Positions 1 through 5,845 of a DNA stretch of 6,090 nt are shown piece after piece. The DNA comes from Clostridia bacterium (GTDB taxonomy: Bacteria > Bacillota > Clostridia > Saccharofermentanales > Saccharofermentanaceae): assembly GCA_017881645.1 (NCBI GenBank), contig JADGQQ010000009.1:1-6090 (forward strand), written 5' to 3'. The notes under the pieces were generated by a model. That model did not search any database and had not been told where the DNA came from. It saw only the letters and a program-made list of their open reading frames with translations. Numbering within the stretch: the first letter of the stretch is position 1; each line of letters opens with the position of its first letter. Both the position numbers and the translations under genes were made by a program.

Positions 1-119
1 CCGCTGCCGGTGTAGCCCGGATTCCTGTACATATAGCAAAAGAGAACCCGGTATATTTTCGAGTAAAAAATCAATTGCCGGAATCTATTCTGGTCAATAT
101 TTATGAAACGGCCGGATAG
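1..119 (+). CDS. C-terminal end of a probable YbbR-domain protein (CdaR-like), partial
   Basis: An open frame enters from the left edge (first full codon at base 3) and ends at TAG 117-119, giving 38 residues. The fragment has the alternating hydrophobic beta-strand pattern of the end of a YbbR repeat: a Gly-Val turn, then RIPVHI, then VYFRVKNQLPESILVNIYE. In Bacillota, a YbbR-repeat protein (CdaR, regulator of the c-di-AMP synthase CdaA) usually lies directly upstream of glmM, and this fragment ends 44 bases before glmM. The family call therefore rests on gene order plus a weak strand pattern; no diagnostic motif is visible in so short a piece. CdaR proteins are membrane-anchored with extracytoplasmic YbbR domains; the anchor would lie outside the window. 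Confidence 0.6.
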   Translation, partial: AAGVARIPVHIAKENPVYFRVKNQLPESILVNIYETAG

Positions 120-153
120 GAAACAGCGGCACTAAAAATCTATTTATAAATTT

Positions 154-158
154 GGAGG
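154..158 (+). promoter_or_regulatory. Ribosome binding site of glmM
   Basis: GGAGG lies 5 bases before the ATG at 164. It decides the start: an in-frame TTG at 152 would overlap this site and add four residues not typical of GlmM, whereas the ATG gives the family's usual MGRLFGTDGVRG beginning. Confidence 0.85.
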
Positions 159-163
159 AAACA

Positions 164-1519
164 ATGGGAAGACTTTTTGGGACGGACGGAGTCAGAGGGA
201 TTGCAAATAGAGACCTCACTCCGGATCTGGCTTACAAACTCGGGTTTGCAGGAGCCATGGTACTGGCGGGTGATACAATTCACAAACCCAAAATATTAAT
301 CGGGTGCGACACAAGAATATCATGCGGCATGCTTGAGGCGGCCCTCACGGCAGGCATCTGTTCAGCCGGTGCGGATGTGTTTTTGTGCGGAGTAGTTCCG
401 ACCCCTGCTGTGGCATATCTGACAAGAAAATACTCCTGTGATGCCGGAGTCATGATTTCCGCTTCACACAACTCGTACGAATATAATGGCATCAAATTCT
501 TTTCCGGATCCGGATTTAAACTGCCGGATGATACGGAAGATGAAATTGAAGCCATTGTCGCAGCATATGACGAAGAGAATCATACGCGTCCGCTCGGCGG
601 ACATATCGGCCAAAGAATTGTCATGGAAGAGGCGGCTCACGAATATGCAGAACATATCAAACGCAGATTGAGTGTTGACCTTACGGATCTCAAAATAGCC
701 ATCGATTGCGCAAACGGGGCATCCAGTGCAATCGCCCCGGATCTTTTTGTTGATTTGGGCGCGAAAGTCTTTGTGACATGTAACAAACCGGACGGATTAA
801 ATATTAATCAAAATTGCGGATCCACACATTTAGGCCAGCTTCGTTCGCTGGTTCTGACAAAAGGCTGTGATCTGGGGCTCGCATTTGACGGAGATGCCGA
901 TCGACTCCTTGCGCTGGATCAGTATGGCAATCTGGTCGACGGCGACGCGATTCTTGCGATTATTGGTGCCGATATGAAAGAAAACCATGAACTGAAAGCA
1001 GACACGATGGTTGTGACCGTTATGAGCAATATGGGTCTTGATATCATGGCGCGCGAGACGGGACTGGTTCTTGAGAAAACTGCTGTGGGAGATCGTTATG
1101 TTCTTGAGAAAATGCTCGCAGGCGGGTTTAATCTCGGAGGTGAACAGTCAGGTCATGTTATTTTACTTGATCATTCGACCACCGGAGATGGAATTCTTTC
1201 CGCTCTTGCGCTTCTGCGCGTGTTGGTTCGAAAACAAAAGGCACTCTCGGAACTGGCGAAAATCATTAAGGTATTGCCTCAGATTCTTCTTCCTGCAAAA
1301 ATCCCGGATGATAAGAAATCCCGTGCTCTGGAAGATGAGGATTTGCTGAAAACGATTAAGAATTACGACGCACTCCTTAACGGACGCGGCCGGATTCTTG
1401 TCAGGGCATCGGGTACCGAACCTATTATCCGGGTCATGATCGAGGGCGAGAATCAGGAAGCAATCAAGGAGATGGCAGAGCATATAGTGGATTTAATCAT
1501 CGCTCGTTACGGAGCGTAA
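164..1519 (+). CDS. glmM: Phosphoglucosamine mutase GlmM
   Basis: Cytoplasmic enzyme that interconverts glucosamine-6-phosphate and glucosamine-1-phosphate, the step between GlmS and GlmU in UDP-GlcNAc synthesis. The 451 residues match the usual family length of about 445-450. Landmarks of the alpha-D-phosphohexomutase fold are in order: N-terminal GRLFGTDGVRG (2-12); the phosphoserine loop MISASHNSYEYNG (97-109), with Ser101 the expected phosphorylated residue; the metal-binding loop DGDADR (242-247); the sugar-binding loop GGEQSGH (325-331); and the C-terminal phosphate-binding loop RASGTEP (414-420). One oddity: the residue after SHN is Ser104, where the family motif usually has proline. 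The gene follows a YbbR-like gene by 44 bases and precedes glmS by 33 bases, so it is probably expressed within one operon. No convincing promoter is visible in the short upstream gap. All catalytic loops are present and the gene appears intact. Confidence 0.97.
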   Translation: MGRLFGTDGVRGIANRDLTPDLAYKLGFAGAMVLAGDTIHKPKILIGCDTRISCGMLEAALTAGICSAGADVFLCGVVPTPAVAYLTRKYSCDAGVMISASHNSYEYNGIKFFSGSGFKLPDDTEDEIEAIVAAYDEENHTRPLGGHIGQRIVMEEAAHEYAEHIKRRLSVDLTDLKIAIDCANGASSAIAPDLFVDLGAKVFVTCNKPDGLNINQNCGSTHLGQLRSLVLTKGCDLGLAFDGDADRLLALDQYGNLVDGDAILAIIGADMKENHELKADTMVVTVMSNMGLDIMARETGLVLEKTAVGDRYVLEKMLAGGFNLGGEQSGHVILLDHSTTGDGILSALALLRVLVRKQKALSELAKIIKVLPQILLPAKIPDDKKSRALEDEDLLKTIKNYDALLNGRGRILVRASGTEPIIRVMIEGENQEAIKEMAEHIVDLIIARYGA

Positions 1520-1552
1520 AATAAAATTTCCCAACCGGCAGGAGGATAATAT

Positions 1553-3421
1553 ATGTGTGGAATTGTAGGATATGTTGGAGATAAGGATGCGCTTCCCATT
1601 TTGATTCGCGGCCTGAAAGGGTTGGAATATAGAGGATATGATTCATCAGGAGTTGCGTTTATTCAAAATGACAACCTCAAAGTCATCAAGAAAAAGGGCA
1701 GGATCAAAATTCTTGAAGAAATGCTGACGGCAGACGGGTATCTGTCGGAAGGTGACGATAAACCGGCACAATCGGATATTCACATGGGAATCGGTCATAC
1801 GCGATGGGCAACTCATGGGGCTCCGAGCGATGAGAACTCTCATCCGCATCTTTCAGAAAACGGCCGTATCTGTGTCGTTCATAACGGCATCATTGAGAAT
1901 TATATTGAACTTCGTCAATTACTGACAGAGAAGGGATATACCTTTATATCCGAGACGGATACGGAAGTTGTTGCTCATCTCATCGAATATCATTTTTATT
2001 TTGACTGCAATCAGGATATTTTTGCTTCCGTCCGGGAAGCTCTTCTTGAAATTGAGGGCTCCTATGCACTGGGTGTACTTTGTACGGACTTCCCCGATCT
2101 GATGATCGCTGCACGCAAGGACAGTCCGCTTGTGGTCGGAATTGGCGATCACGAGAATTTTGTTGCATCCGACATACCTGCGATACTTAGCTACACACGT
2201 GAAATTCTTATTGTCGAAGACAATGAGATTATCGTTCTTACAAAAAAGGACGTAAAGCTATACAGTGTTCACGGAGTACTTATCCAGCGGGACCCGATTC
2301 ATATTGACTGGGATTCCGAGGCCGCTGAAAAGGGCGGATACGAGCATTTCATGATGAAAGAAATGAGCGAAGAGCCGAAGGCCGTAAGGTCTACGGTAGC
2401 TCCTCGCCTCCGGAACGGCAAAATTGTTCTCGATCAGTTCCCTTTGTCCGCTGAACAGATAAGGGCCGCCAGGAATATCCACATCGTCGCTTGCGGTACT
2501 GCATATCACGCAGGATGTGTCGGGAAATATGTGATTGAGAAGCTTTGCCGGATTCCGGTTATTGTGGATGTCGCGTCCGAGTTCCGTTACAGGGATCCGC
2601 TTGTTGATAATCAAACCATTGTTATCATCATCAGTCAGTCCGGCGAAACACTCGACACGCTTGCGGCCATGCGTGAGGCAAAGAGCAGGGGAGCTTCCAT
2701 CATCTCGATTGTCAACGTTGTCGGCAGTTCCATCTCAAGAGAAGCGGATTATGTCATGTATACGGCAGCCGGTCCGGAAATCGCCGTCGCATCCACAAAG
2801 GCATATAATACCCAGCTGGCATGCATGTACCTATTGGCATTCGAAATGTCACATCTCATCGGTAAAATCTCTGACGAAGAATACAGAACCTATCAGGATA
2901 AGCTTCTGGAAATACCGGAGATGATTGAAAAAGTATTGGAGAGCCGGTCGGAGATCCAGCGGTTTGCATCTGAACATTTTAATGCTGACAGCATTTTCTT
3001 CATTGGAAGAGGTCTGGATTATGCCCTTTCGATGGAGGCATCGCTTAAACTGAAGGAAATCTCCTATATTCATTCCGAGGCATATCCTGGCGGTGAATTG
3101 AAGCACGGGACGATCGCACTTATCGAAAAAGGCACATTGGTTGTTTGCCCTCTGACACAGGACAGCCTTATGGACAAGATGATTTCAAATATCCAGGAGG
3201 TTCGTGCCCGCGGTGCTGTTGTACTGGGCATTACCACCGAAAAGCAGACCAGAGCTTCGGAAGTGTGTGATCAGGTTTTCTATATTCCTGATGTGGATCC
3301 GCTTCTGGCACCCATCGTTGCAGTGACGCCCTGCCAGCTGTTTGCTTATTACATGTCGGTCTATAAAGGCTGCGACGTGGACAAACCCCGTAACCTTGCA
3401 AAGAGCGTTACGGTAGAGTAA
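1553..3421 (+). CDS. glmS: Glutamine--fructose-6-phosphate aminotransferase (isomerizing) GlmS
   Basis: Makes glucosamine-6-phosphate from fructose-6-phosphate and glutamine, the committed step of amino-sugar synthesis. The start is ATG 1553 with GGAGG at 1541-1545; after Met removal it exposes the catalytic Cys2 of a class II glutamine amidotransferase (MCGIVGYVG). The glutaminase domain (about 2-225) carries RWATHG (84-89), HNGIIEN (110-116) and SETDTEV (133-139). Two SIS sugar-isomerase domains follow: the first with VACGTAYHAG (312-321), SQSGETLDTL (361-370) and ASTKAYNTQ (413-421); the second with IGRGLDYALSMEASLKLKE (484-502) and ELKHGT (515-520). The C-terminal tail KPRNLAKSVTVE (611-622) includes the catalytic lysine, here Lys617. 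At 622 residues it is slightly longer than the E. coli enzyme (609), apparently through a short insertion near residues 60-77 in the glutaminase domain. No room exists upstream for the glmS ribozyme found in many Bacillota. Intact. Confidence 0.98.
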   Translation: MCGIVGYVGDKDALPILIRGLKGLEYRGYDSSGVAFIQNDNLKVIKKKGRIKILEEMLTADGYLSEGDDKPAQSDIHMGIGHTRWATHGAPSDENSHPHLSENGRICVVHNGIIENYIELRQLLTEKGYTFISETDTEVVAHLIEYHFYFDCNQDIFASVREALLEIEGSYALGVLCTDFPDLMIAARKDSPLVVGIGDHENFVASDIPAILSYTREILIVEDNEIIVLTKKDVKLYSVHGVLIQRDPIHIDWDSEAAEKGGYEHFMMKEMSEEPKAVRSTVAPRLRNGKIVLDQFPLSAEQIRAARNIHIVACGTAYHAGCVGKYVIEKLCRIPVIVDVASEFRYRDPLVDNQTIVIIISQSGETLDTLAAMREAKSRGASIISIVNVVGSSISREADYVMYTAAGPEIAVASTKAYNTQLACMYLLAFEMSHLIGKISDEEYRTYQDKLLEIPEMIEKVLESRSEIQRFASEHFNADSIFFIGRGLDYALSMEASLKLKEISYIHSEAYPGGELKHGTIALIEKGTLVVCPLTQDSLMDKMISNIQEVRARGAVVLGITTEKQTRASEVCDQVFYIPDVDPLLAPIVAVTPCQLFAYYMSVYKGCDVDKPRNLAKSVTVE

Positions 3422-3449
3422 TTATCCCGGAACGAGCGGCTGCGGTTGT

Positions 3450-3470
3450 ACCCCGTTGGATATGACGGGT
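3450..3470. terminator. Weak hairpin between convergent glmS and ppk2
   Basis: CCCGT (3452-3456) pairs with ACGGG (3465-3469) around an 8-base loop; A3450-T3470 can pair if C3451 is bulged. The hairpin sits in the 55-base gap between the two convergent genes, where a shared terminator would be expected. There is no T-tract on either side, so it does not meet the intrinsic-terminator pattern and may be incidental. Confidence 0.25.
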
Positions 3471-3476
3471 CAGACA

Positions 3477-4343
3477 TCATTCGTTCTGTAATACTTCGCG
3501 GTAATGGGAGAGAAGCTTCTTCTGATCGTCAGGTAATTCCGGATAATCAGGAGCAATATCTTGGAGAGTTTCCAGAAGAATTTTACTGACAAGTGCGCGG
3601 GCAAACCATTTGTTGTCAGCAGGAACAACATACCATGGCGCATATTCTGTAGATGTATTACGAATCATATCTTCAAATGCTTTCTGATAATCAGGCCACA
3701 GCTCGCGTTCGGCCAGATCTCCGGCACTGAATTTCCAGTTTTTTGTCGGATCGTCGATGCGGGAGAGAATCCGGTTCTTTTGTTCCTTTTTTGAAACATT
3801 AAGAAAAATCTTGACCGGTATGATTCCGTTCTCGTACAGATAACGTTCAAAATCATTAATCTGCCGATAACGATTCTCCCATATATCATTTTTCACACAC
3901 TCTTTAGGCAGCTGCTGTTTCGCCGGAAGGTTGTGAACTTTGGCGACAACTACTTCTTCATAATGCGAACGGTTAAAAATGCCGATCGTTCCCCTCTGAG
4001 GCAGTTCCTTACTGATTCTCCACAGGTAGTCATGATCGAGTTCCAATGTCGAAGGTGCTTTAAAACAACTAACCATACATCCCTGAGGATTCAGTCCGCT
4101 GGTTACATGCTTGATTGTGCCGTCTTTTCCGGCGGCATCCATCGCTTGGATAATCAAAAGGATGGCATGCGTATTCTGTGCGTAAAGCTTATCCTGAAGG
4201 CCGGCAATTTCAACAATGTTCTTCTGCATTTCCTGTTCGACTTTGGGCTGGTCATTTTCGGAATACTTCAGTGTATCGTCGCATTTCATCTTGGATAATT
4301 TGAATTTTTCGCCATTCCGGATACAAAAGGATTCAGTTTTCAT
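3477..4343 (-). CDS. ppk2: Polyphosphate kinase 2, class III-like (polyphosphate:AMP/ADP phosphotransferase)
   Basis: Cytoplasmic P-loop kinase that transfers phosphate from inorganic polyphosphate to nucleotides. The 288-residue single-domain form resembles class III PPK2 enzymes, known to phosphorylate both AMP and ADP. Visible motifs: Walker A AMDAAGKDGTIKHV (67-80); the region after it, SGLNPQGC and FKAPSTLELDHDYLW (94-108); Walker B-like GIFNRSHYEE (121-130); the lid module DDPTKNWKFSAGDLAER (197-213); and the C-terminal TSTEYAPWYVVPADNKW (230-246). The start is ATG at 4341-4343, preceded by AAGGAGG. The frame runs upstream for 49 more codons, but that part crosses the promoter region and has no family resemblance. 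The gene converges on glmS and is transcribed divergently from the beta-helix gene. All expected motifs are present, so it should be active. The preference for AMP versus ADP is inferred from the family only. Confidence 0.93.
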   Translation of the reverse strand: MKTESFCIRNGEKFKLSKMKCDDTLKYSENDQPKVEQEMQKNIVEIAGLQDKLYAQNTHAILLIIQAMDAAGKDGTIKHVTSGLNPQGCMVSCFKAPSTLELDHDYLWRISKELPQRGTIGIFNRSHYEEVVVAKVHNLPAKQQLPKECVKNDIWENRYRQINDFERYLYENGIIPVKIFLNVSKKEQKNRILSRIDDPTKNWKFSAGDLAERELWPDYQKAFEDMIRNTSTEYAPWYVVPADNKWFARALVSKILLETLQDIAPDYPELPDDQKKLLSHYREVLQNE

Positions 4344-4349
4344 GGGTTG

Positions 4350-4356
4350 CCTCCTT
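4350..4356 (-). promoter_or_regulatory. Ribosome binding site of ppk2
   Basis: On the minus strand AAGGAGG lies 6 bases before the ATG at 4343. It fixes the start and argues against the longer frame beginning at 4490. Confidence 0.85.
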
Positions 4357-4373
4357 GCGATGTAATATACAAT

Positions 4374-4402
4374 ATTGTAGCTGTTTCCACGAAGTATTGC
4401 AA
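4374..4402 (-). promoter_or_regulatory. Candidate sigma-A promoter of ppk2
   Basis: Read on the minus strand: -35 TTGCAA (4397-4402, 4 of 6 consensus bases), a 17-base spacer, and -10 TACAAT (4374-4379, 5 of 6). Transcription would start near 4367, giving a leader of roughly 25 bases that contains the ribosome binding site. Confidence 0.6.
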
Positions 4403-4410
4403 AAGCCCGA

Positions 4411-4426
4411 TGTATCCAAAGATACA
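4411..4426. promoter_or_regulatory. Inverted repeat, candidate operator between divergent promoters
   Basis: TGTATC (4411-4416) and GATACA (4421-4426) are perfect inverted arms around CAAA. The 16-bp site begins 8 bases upstream of the ppk2 -35 element and touches the -35 element of the plus-strand promoter at 4425-4426. This position suits a dimeric regulator acting on one or both genes. The regulator is unknown. Confidence 0.4.
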
Positions 4427-4453
4427 GACAATTGGTCATGAAGCTGTTAAAAT
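4425..4453 (+). promoter_or_regulatory. Candidate sigma-A promoter of the beta-helix gene
   Basis: -35 CAGACA (4425-4430, 4 of 6), a 17-base spacer, and -10 TAAAAT (4448-4453, 5 of 6). The predicted start near 4460 leaves a leader of about 66 bases before ATG 4526. The match is fair rather than strong. Confidence 0.45.
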
Positions 4454-4511
4454 GAGAAAGTATTGCATGAATCGCTGGATTTATTGCCAATCAATAAAAT
4501 ACGATTAAGTG

Positions 4512-4518
4512 AAGGTGA
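4512..4518 (+). promoter_or_regulatory. Ribosome binding site of the beta-helix gene
   Basis: AAGGTGA is 7 bases from ATG 4526. It decides the start over an in-frame TTG at 4463, which lacks a comparable site and coincides with the predicted transcription start. Confidence 0.75.
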
Positions 4519-4525
4519 TGTAAAA

Positions 4526-5200
4526 ATGATGAACGGAATCCTTGTTTCTGATTTACTGGATGTAAACAAGACAATTGCCGGTGAGATTTTTCGGGACGCA
4601 ACATACGGCTGGGAAGTTCTGCCCATGATTAAAGATTTCATCCTGACACTTGGCCGGACGCTTAATCCTGATGAATATGAGAAAACCGGTGAGGACGTGT
4701 GGATTTCGAAAACGGCGCATATTTATTCCTCAGCCTGCATCCAGGGCCCGTGCATCATTGACCACGAGGCTGAAATACGTCATTGTGCTTTTATCCGTGG
4801 AAGTGCGATTATCGGGAAGAATTGTGTGGTCGGCAATTCGACGGAACTGAAGAACGTCATTCTTTTTGACGGTGTTCAAGTGCCGCACTACAATTATGTA
4901 GGAGATTCTATTCTCGGTTATAAGTCTCATCTCGGTGCGGGCGCGATTACATCCAATGTCAAATCAGATCATTCACTGACCACATTCAAACTCGGCGAGC
5001 AGCACGTAGAAACCGGAATGAAGAAATTCGGTGCCATTATTGGTGACTATGCGGAAATCGGCTGCAATAGTGTGCTCAATCCTGCGACTGTTGTTGGCCG
5101 GAATTCAATCATTTATCCGCTGTCTATGGTACGTGGATTTGTTCCGGCTTCATCTATTTATAAAAAGCAGGGAGAAATCATACATAGAAGAGAAGAGTAA
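4526..5200 (+). CDS. Left-handed beta-helix (hexapeptide-repeat) protein, GlmU acetyltransferase-domain-like
   Basis: A 224-residue protein with no nucleotidyltransferase domain. Residues 1-50 are a short helical lead-in; about 56-205 carry hexapeptide repeats typical of a left-handed beta-helix, for example AIIGKNCVVGNS (94-105), SILGYKSHLGAGAITSN (128-144) and AIIGDYAEIGCNSVLNPATVVGRNS (pieces of 170-194). Such proteins are usually trimeric cytoplasmic acyltransferases. Homologues are often labelled UDP-N-acetylglucosamine pyrophosphorylase, but the pyrophosphorylase half is absent here, so that name would be misleading. Lined up by eye with the recalled E. coli GlmU C-terminal domain, Lys109, His121, Tyr124 and Asn144 fall on Lys351, the catalytic His363, Tyr366 and Asn386. 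His135, Val145 and Ser150 replace Asn377, Tyr387 and Lys392. It may thus be a sugar-phosphate acetyltransferase with altered substrate, or a non-catalytic relative. Two adjacent ATGs (4526, 4529) are both possible; the first has the better spacing. Transcribed alone, divergent from ppk2. Confidence 0.82.
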   Translation: MMNGILVSDLLDVNKTIAGEIFRDATYGWEVLPMIKDFILTLGRTLNPDEYEKTGEDVWISKTAHIYSSACIQGPCIIDHEAEIRHCAFIRGSAIIGKNCVVGNSTELKNVILFDGVQVPHYNYVGDSILGYKSHLGAGAITSNVKSDHSLTTFKLGEQHVETGMKKFGAIIGDYAEIGCNSVLNPATVVGRNSIIYPLSMVRGFVPASSIYKKQGEIIHRREE

Positions 5201-5215
5201 GAAGCAGAACGAGTG

Positions 5216-5249
5216 AAGTGCGCAATCCATTCAGATGGCGTTGCGACTT
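5216..5249 (+). other. Bulged hairpin just after the beta-helix gene
   Basis: Stem AAGT/ACTT (5216-5219 with 5246-5249), CGCAA/TTGCG (5221-5225 with 5241-5245) and CCAT/ATGG (5227-5230 with 5235-5238), with a 4-base TCAG loop, a bulged G5220 and a small mismatch opposite C5239-G5240. It begins 16 bases after the stop codon. A T-run (5263-5267) comes only 13 bases beyond the stem, so this is not a standard intrinsic terminator; it may be a 3' stabilising or inefficient terminator structure. Confidence 0.45.
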
Positions 5250-5256
5250 GGAAAGC

Positions 5257-5286
5257 GGAAGCTTTTTGTGCAACAAAAAAGCTTCC
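5257..5286. repeat. Inverted repeat overlapping the minus-strand terminator
   Basis: GGAAGCTTTTT (5257-5267) and AAAAAGCTTCC (5276-5286) form an 11-bp stem with an 8-base loop. Its right arm shares bases 5279-5286 with the neighbouring terminator stem, so the two hairpins cannot form at the same time in one transcript. CGGAAGCTT also recurs as a direct repeat at 5256-5264 and 5298-5306. Confidence 0.7.
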
Positions 5287-5306
5287 GGAAATTGATCCGG
5301 AAGCTT
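5275..5306 (-). terminator. Intrinsic terminator of the HEAT-repeat gene
   Basis: Read on the minus strand: an 11-bp perfect stem AAGCTTCCGGA / TCCGGAAGCTT (5306-5296 with 5289-5279), a 6-base loop and then a T-run continuing from the stem (complement of A5275-5280). The stem begins 26 bases after the stop codon of the HEAT gene. On the plus strand the same hairpin is followed by TCAATG with no T-run, so it should serve the HEAT gene better than the beta-helix gene. Confidence 0.88.
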
Positions 5307-5331
5307 CAATGAATGATTTGCGGCAAAAAGA

Positions 5332-5673
5332 TTAGAATATCGGTGTACGGATTTTTTCGTAAGCCTCGTGTGCAATTCGACGAACCTCGGGATCAGTATC
5401 AGCATACGCCAATTTCTTCACATATTCCTCACAGTGCTTCGCGTTGATCTTTCCAACTGCCTCGGCTGCCGCGGATCTAACAGCAGGAACAGCATCCCTA
5501 AGTAACGGGATAAGCTGCGTACCTGCATCATAAGAGGAAATCTGCCCCAATGACTTTGCGACTGCTGCACGAACTTCATCATCCGGATCATCAGACATTT
5601 TTGTAAGAGCCCCAAGATTATGTTTTTTACCCATCTTGTCTATTTTTTCAATAACTCTTTCAATTCTTGCCAT
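5332..5673 (-). CDS. Small HEAT-repeat protein
   Basis: A 113-residue protein made almost wholly of paired helices. After a basic N-terminal helix (1-19) there are about three HEAT-like (PBS-lyase-type) units: 20-48 with DDPDDEVRAAVAKSLGQI, 50-77 with DAVPAVRSAAAEAVGKI, and 79-109 with TDPEVRRIAHEAYEKI. Each shows the typical Asp/Pro, then Val-Arg, then Ala-rich helix pattern. Such repeats form a solenoid used for protein-protein contacts, and no catalytic residues or signal peptide are seen. The start ATG (5671-5673) has AGGAGG 8 bases upstream (5682-5687), and an intrinsic terminator follows the stop, so it is a complete single-gene unit. Its partner cannot be told from the context; the next gene, transcribed divergently, is a lipoprotein. 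Homologous short HEAT proteins occur in phycobilisome-lyase families, but nothing here suggests phycobilins. Confidence 0.85.
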   Translation of the reverse strand: MARIERVIEKIDKMGKKHNLGALTKMSDDPDDEVRAAVAKSLGQISSYDAGTQLIPLLRDAVPAVRSAAAEAVGKINAKHCEEYVKKLAYADTDPEVRRIAHEAYEKIRTPIF

Positions 5674-5730
5674 GTTGATCGCCTCCTAAGTTCAAGTGCA
5701 TATCCTTACTAAATTATGCTCTGATTGAAC

Positions 5731-5759
5731 ATGAAATACTAGCGGTATGCGCCTGTCTA
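5731..5759 (-). promoter_or_regulatory. Weak candidate promoter of the HEAT gene
   Basis: On the minus strand: -35 TAGACA (5754-5759, 5 of 6), a 17-base spacer, and -10 TTTCAT (5731-5736, 4 of 6). The leader would be about 50 bases. The alternative -10 CATAAT at 5713-5718 lacks a good -35, so the exact promoter is uncertain. Confidence 0.3.
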
Positions 5760-5772
5760 ATTGTTAAATTAG
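5757..5772. promoter_or_regulatory. Palindrome 1, candidate operator
   Basis: CTAATT (5757-5762) and AATTAG (5767-5772) are perfect inverted arms around GTTA. The site overlaps the candidate -35 element of the HEAT gene by three bases. Its core, AATT-GTT-AAATT, resembles palindrome 2 about 98 bp away. Confidence 0.4.
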
Positions 5773-5845
5773 TGTGACGAAACTGTAACATGGGGTGTGT
5801 TGAACGATGATATGCATAAATAAATCATTTTCTGAAAAATATCAA

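Larger units (their letters stand above)
4392..4467. repeat. 10-bp direct repeat AAGTATTGCA in the divergent promoter region
   Basis: AAGTATTGCA occurs at 4392-4401 and again at 4458-4467, 66 bases apart in the same orientation. The first copy overlaps the ppk2 -35 element and the second lies at the predicted transcription start of the divergent gene. It could be a regulator site or a chance match in AT-rich sequence. Confidence 0.4.

Noticed and set aside
142..151. Palindrome ATTTATAAAT before glmM
   Set aside because: It is short, AT-only and inside a 44-base intra-operon gap; chance is the simplest explanation.
152..163. Upstream TTG start adding four residues to GlmM
   Set aside because: The TTG overlaps the GGAGG ribosome binding site, and ATG 164 gives the family's normal N-terminus.
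2258..2614. 118-codon minus-strand frame inside glmS
   Set aside because: It is antisense to a strongly conserved coding region, and its translation has no recognisable domain.
3933..4298. 121-codon plus-strand frame inside ppk2
   Set aside because: It is antisense to conserved PPK2 motifs, and its cysteine/phenylalanine-rich translation is typical of a shadow frame.
4344..4490. 49-residue N-terminal extension of PPK2
   Set aside because: It has no family resemblance, crosses the promoter, and ATG 4343 has AAGGAGG at good spacing.
4463..4525. TTG start adding 21 residues to the beta-helix protein
   Set aside because: No ribosome binding site precedes it, it falls at the predicted transcription start, and ATG 4526 has a good site.
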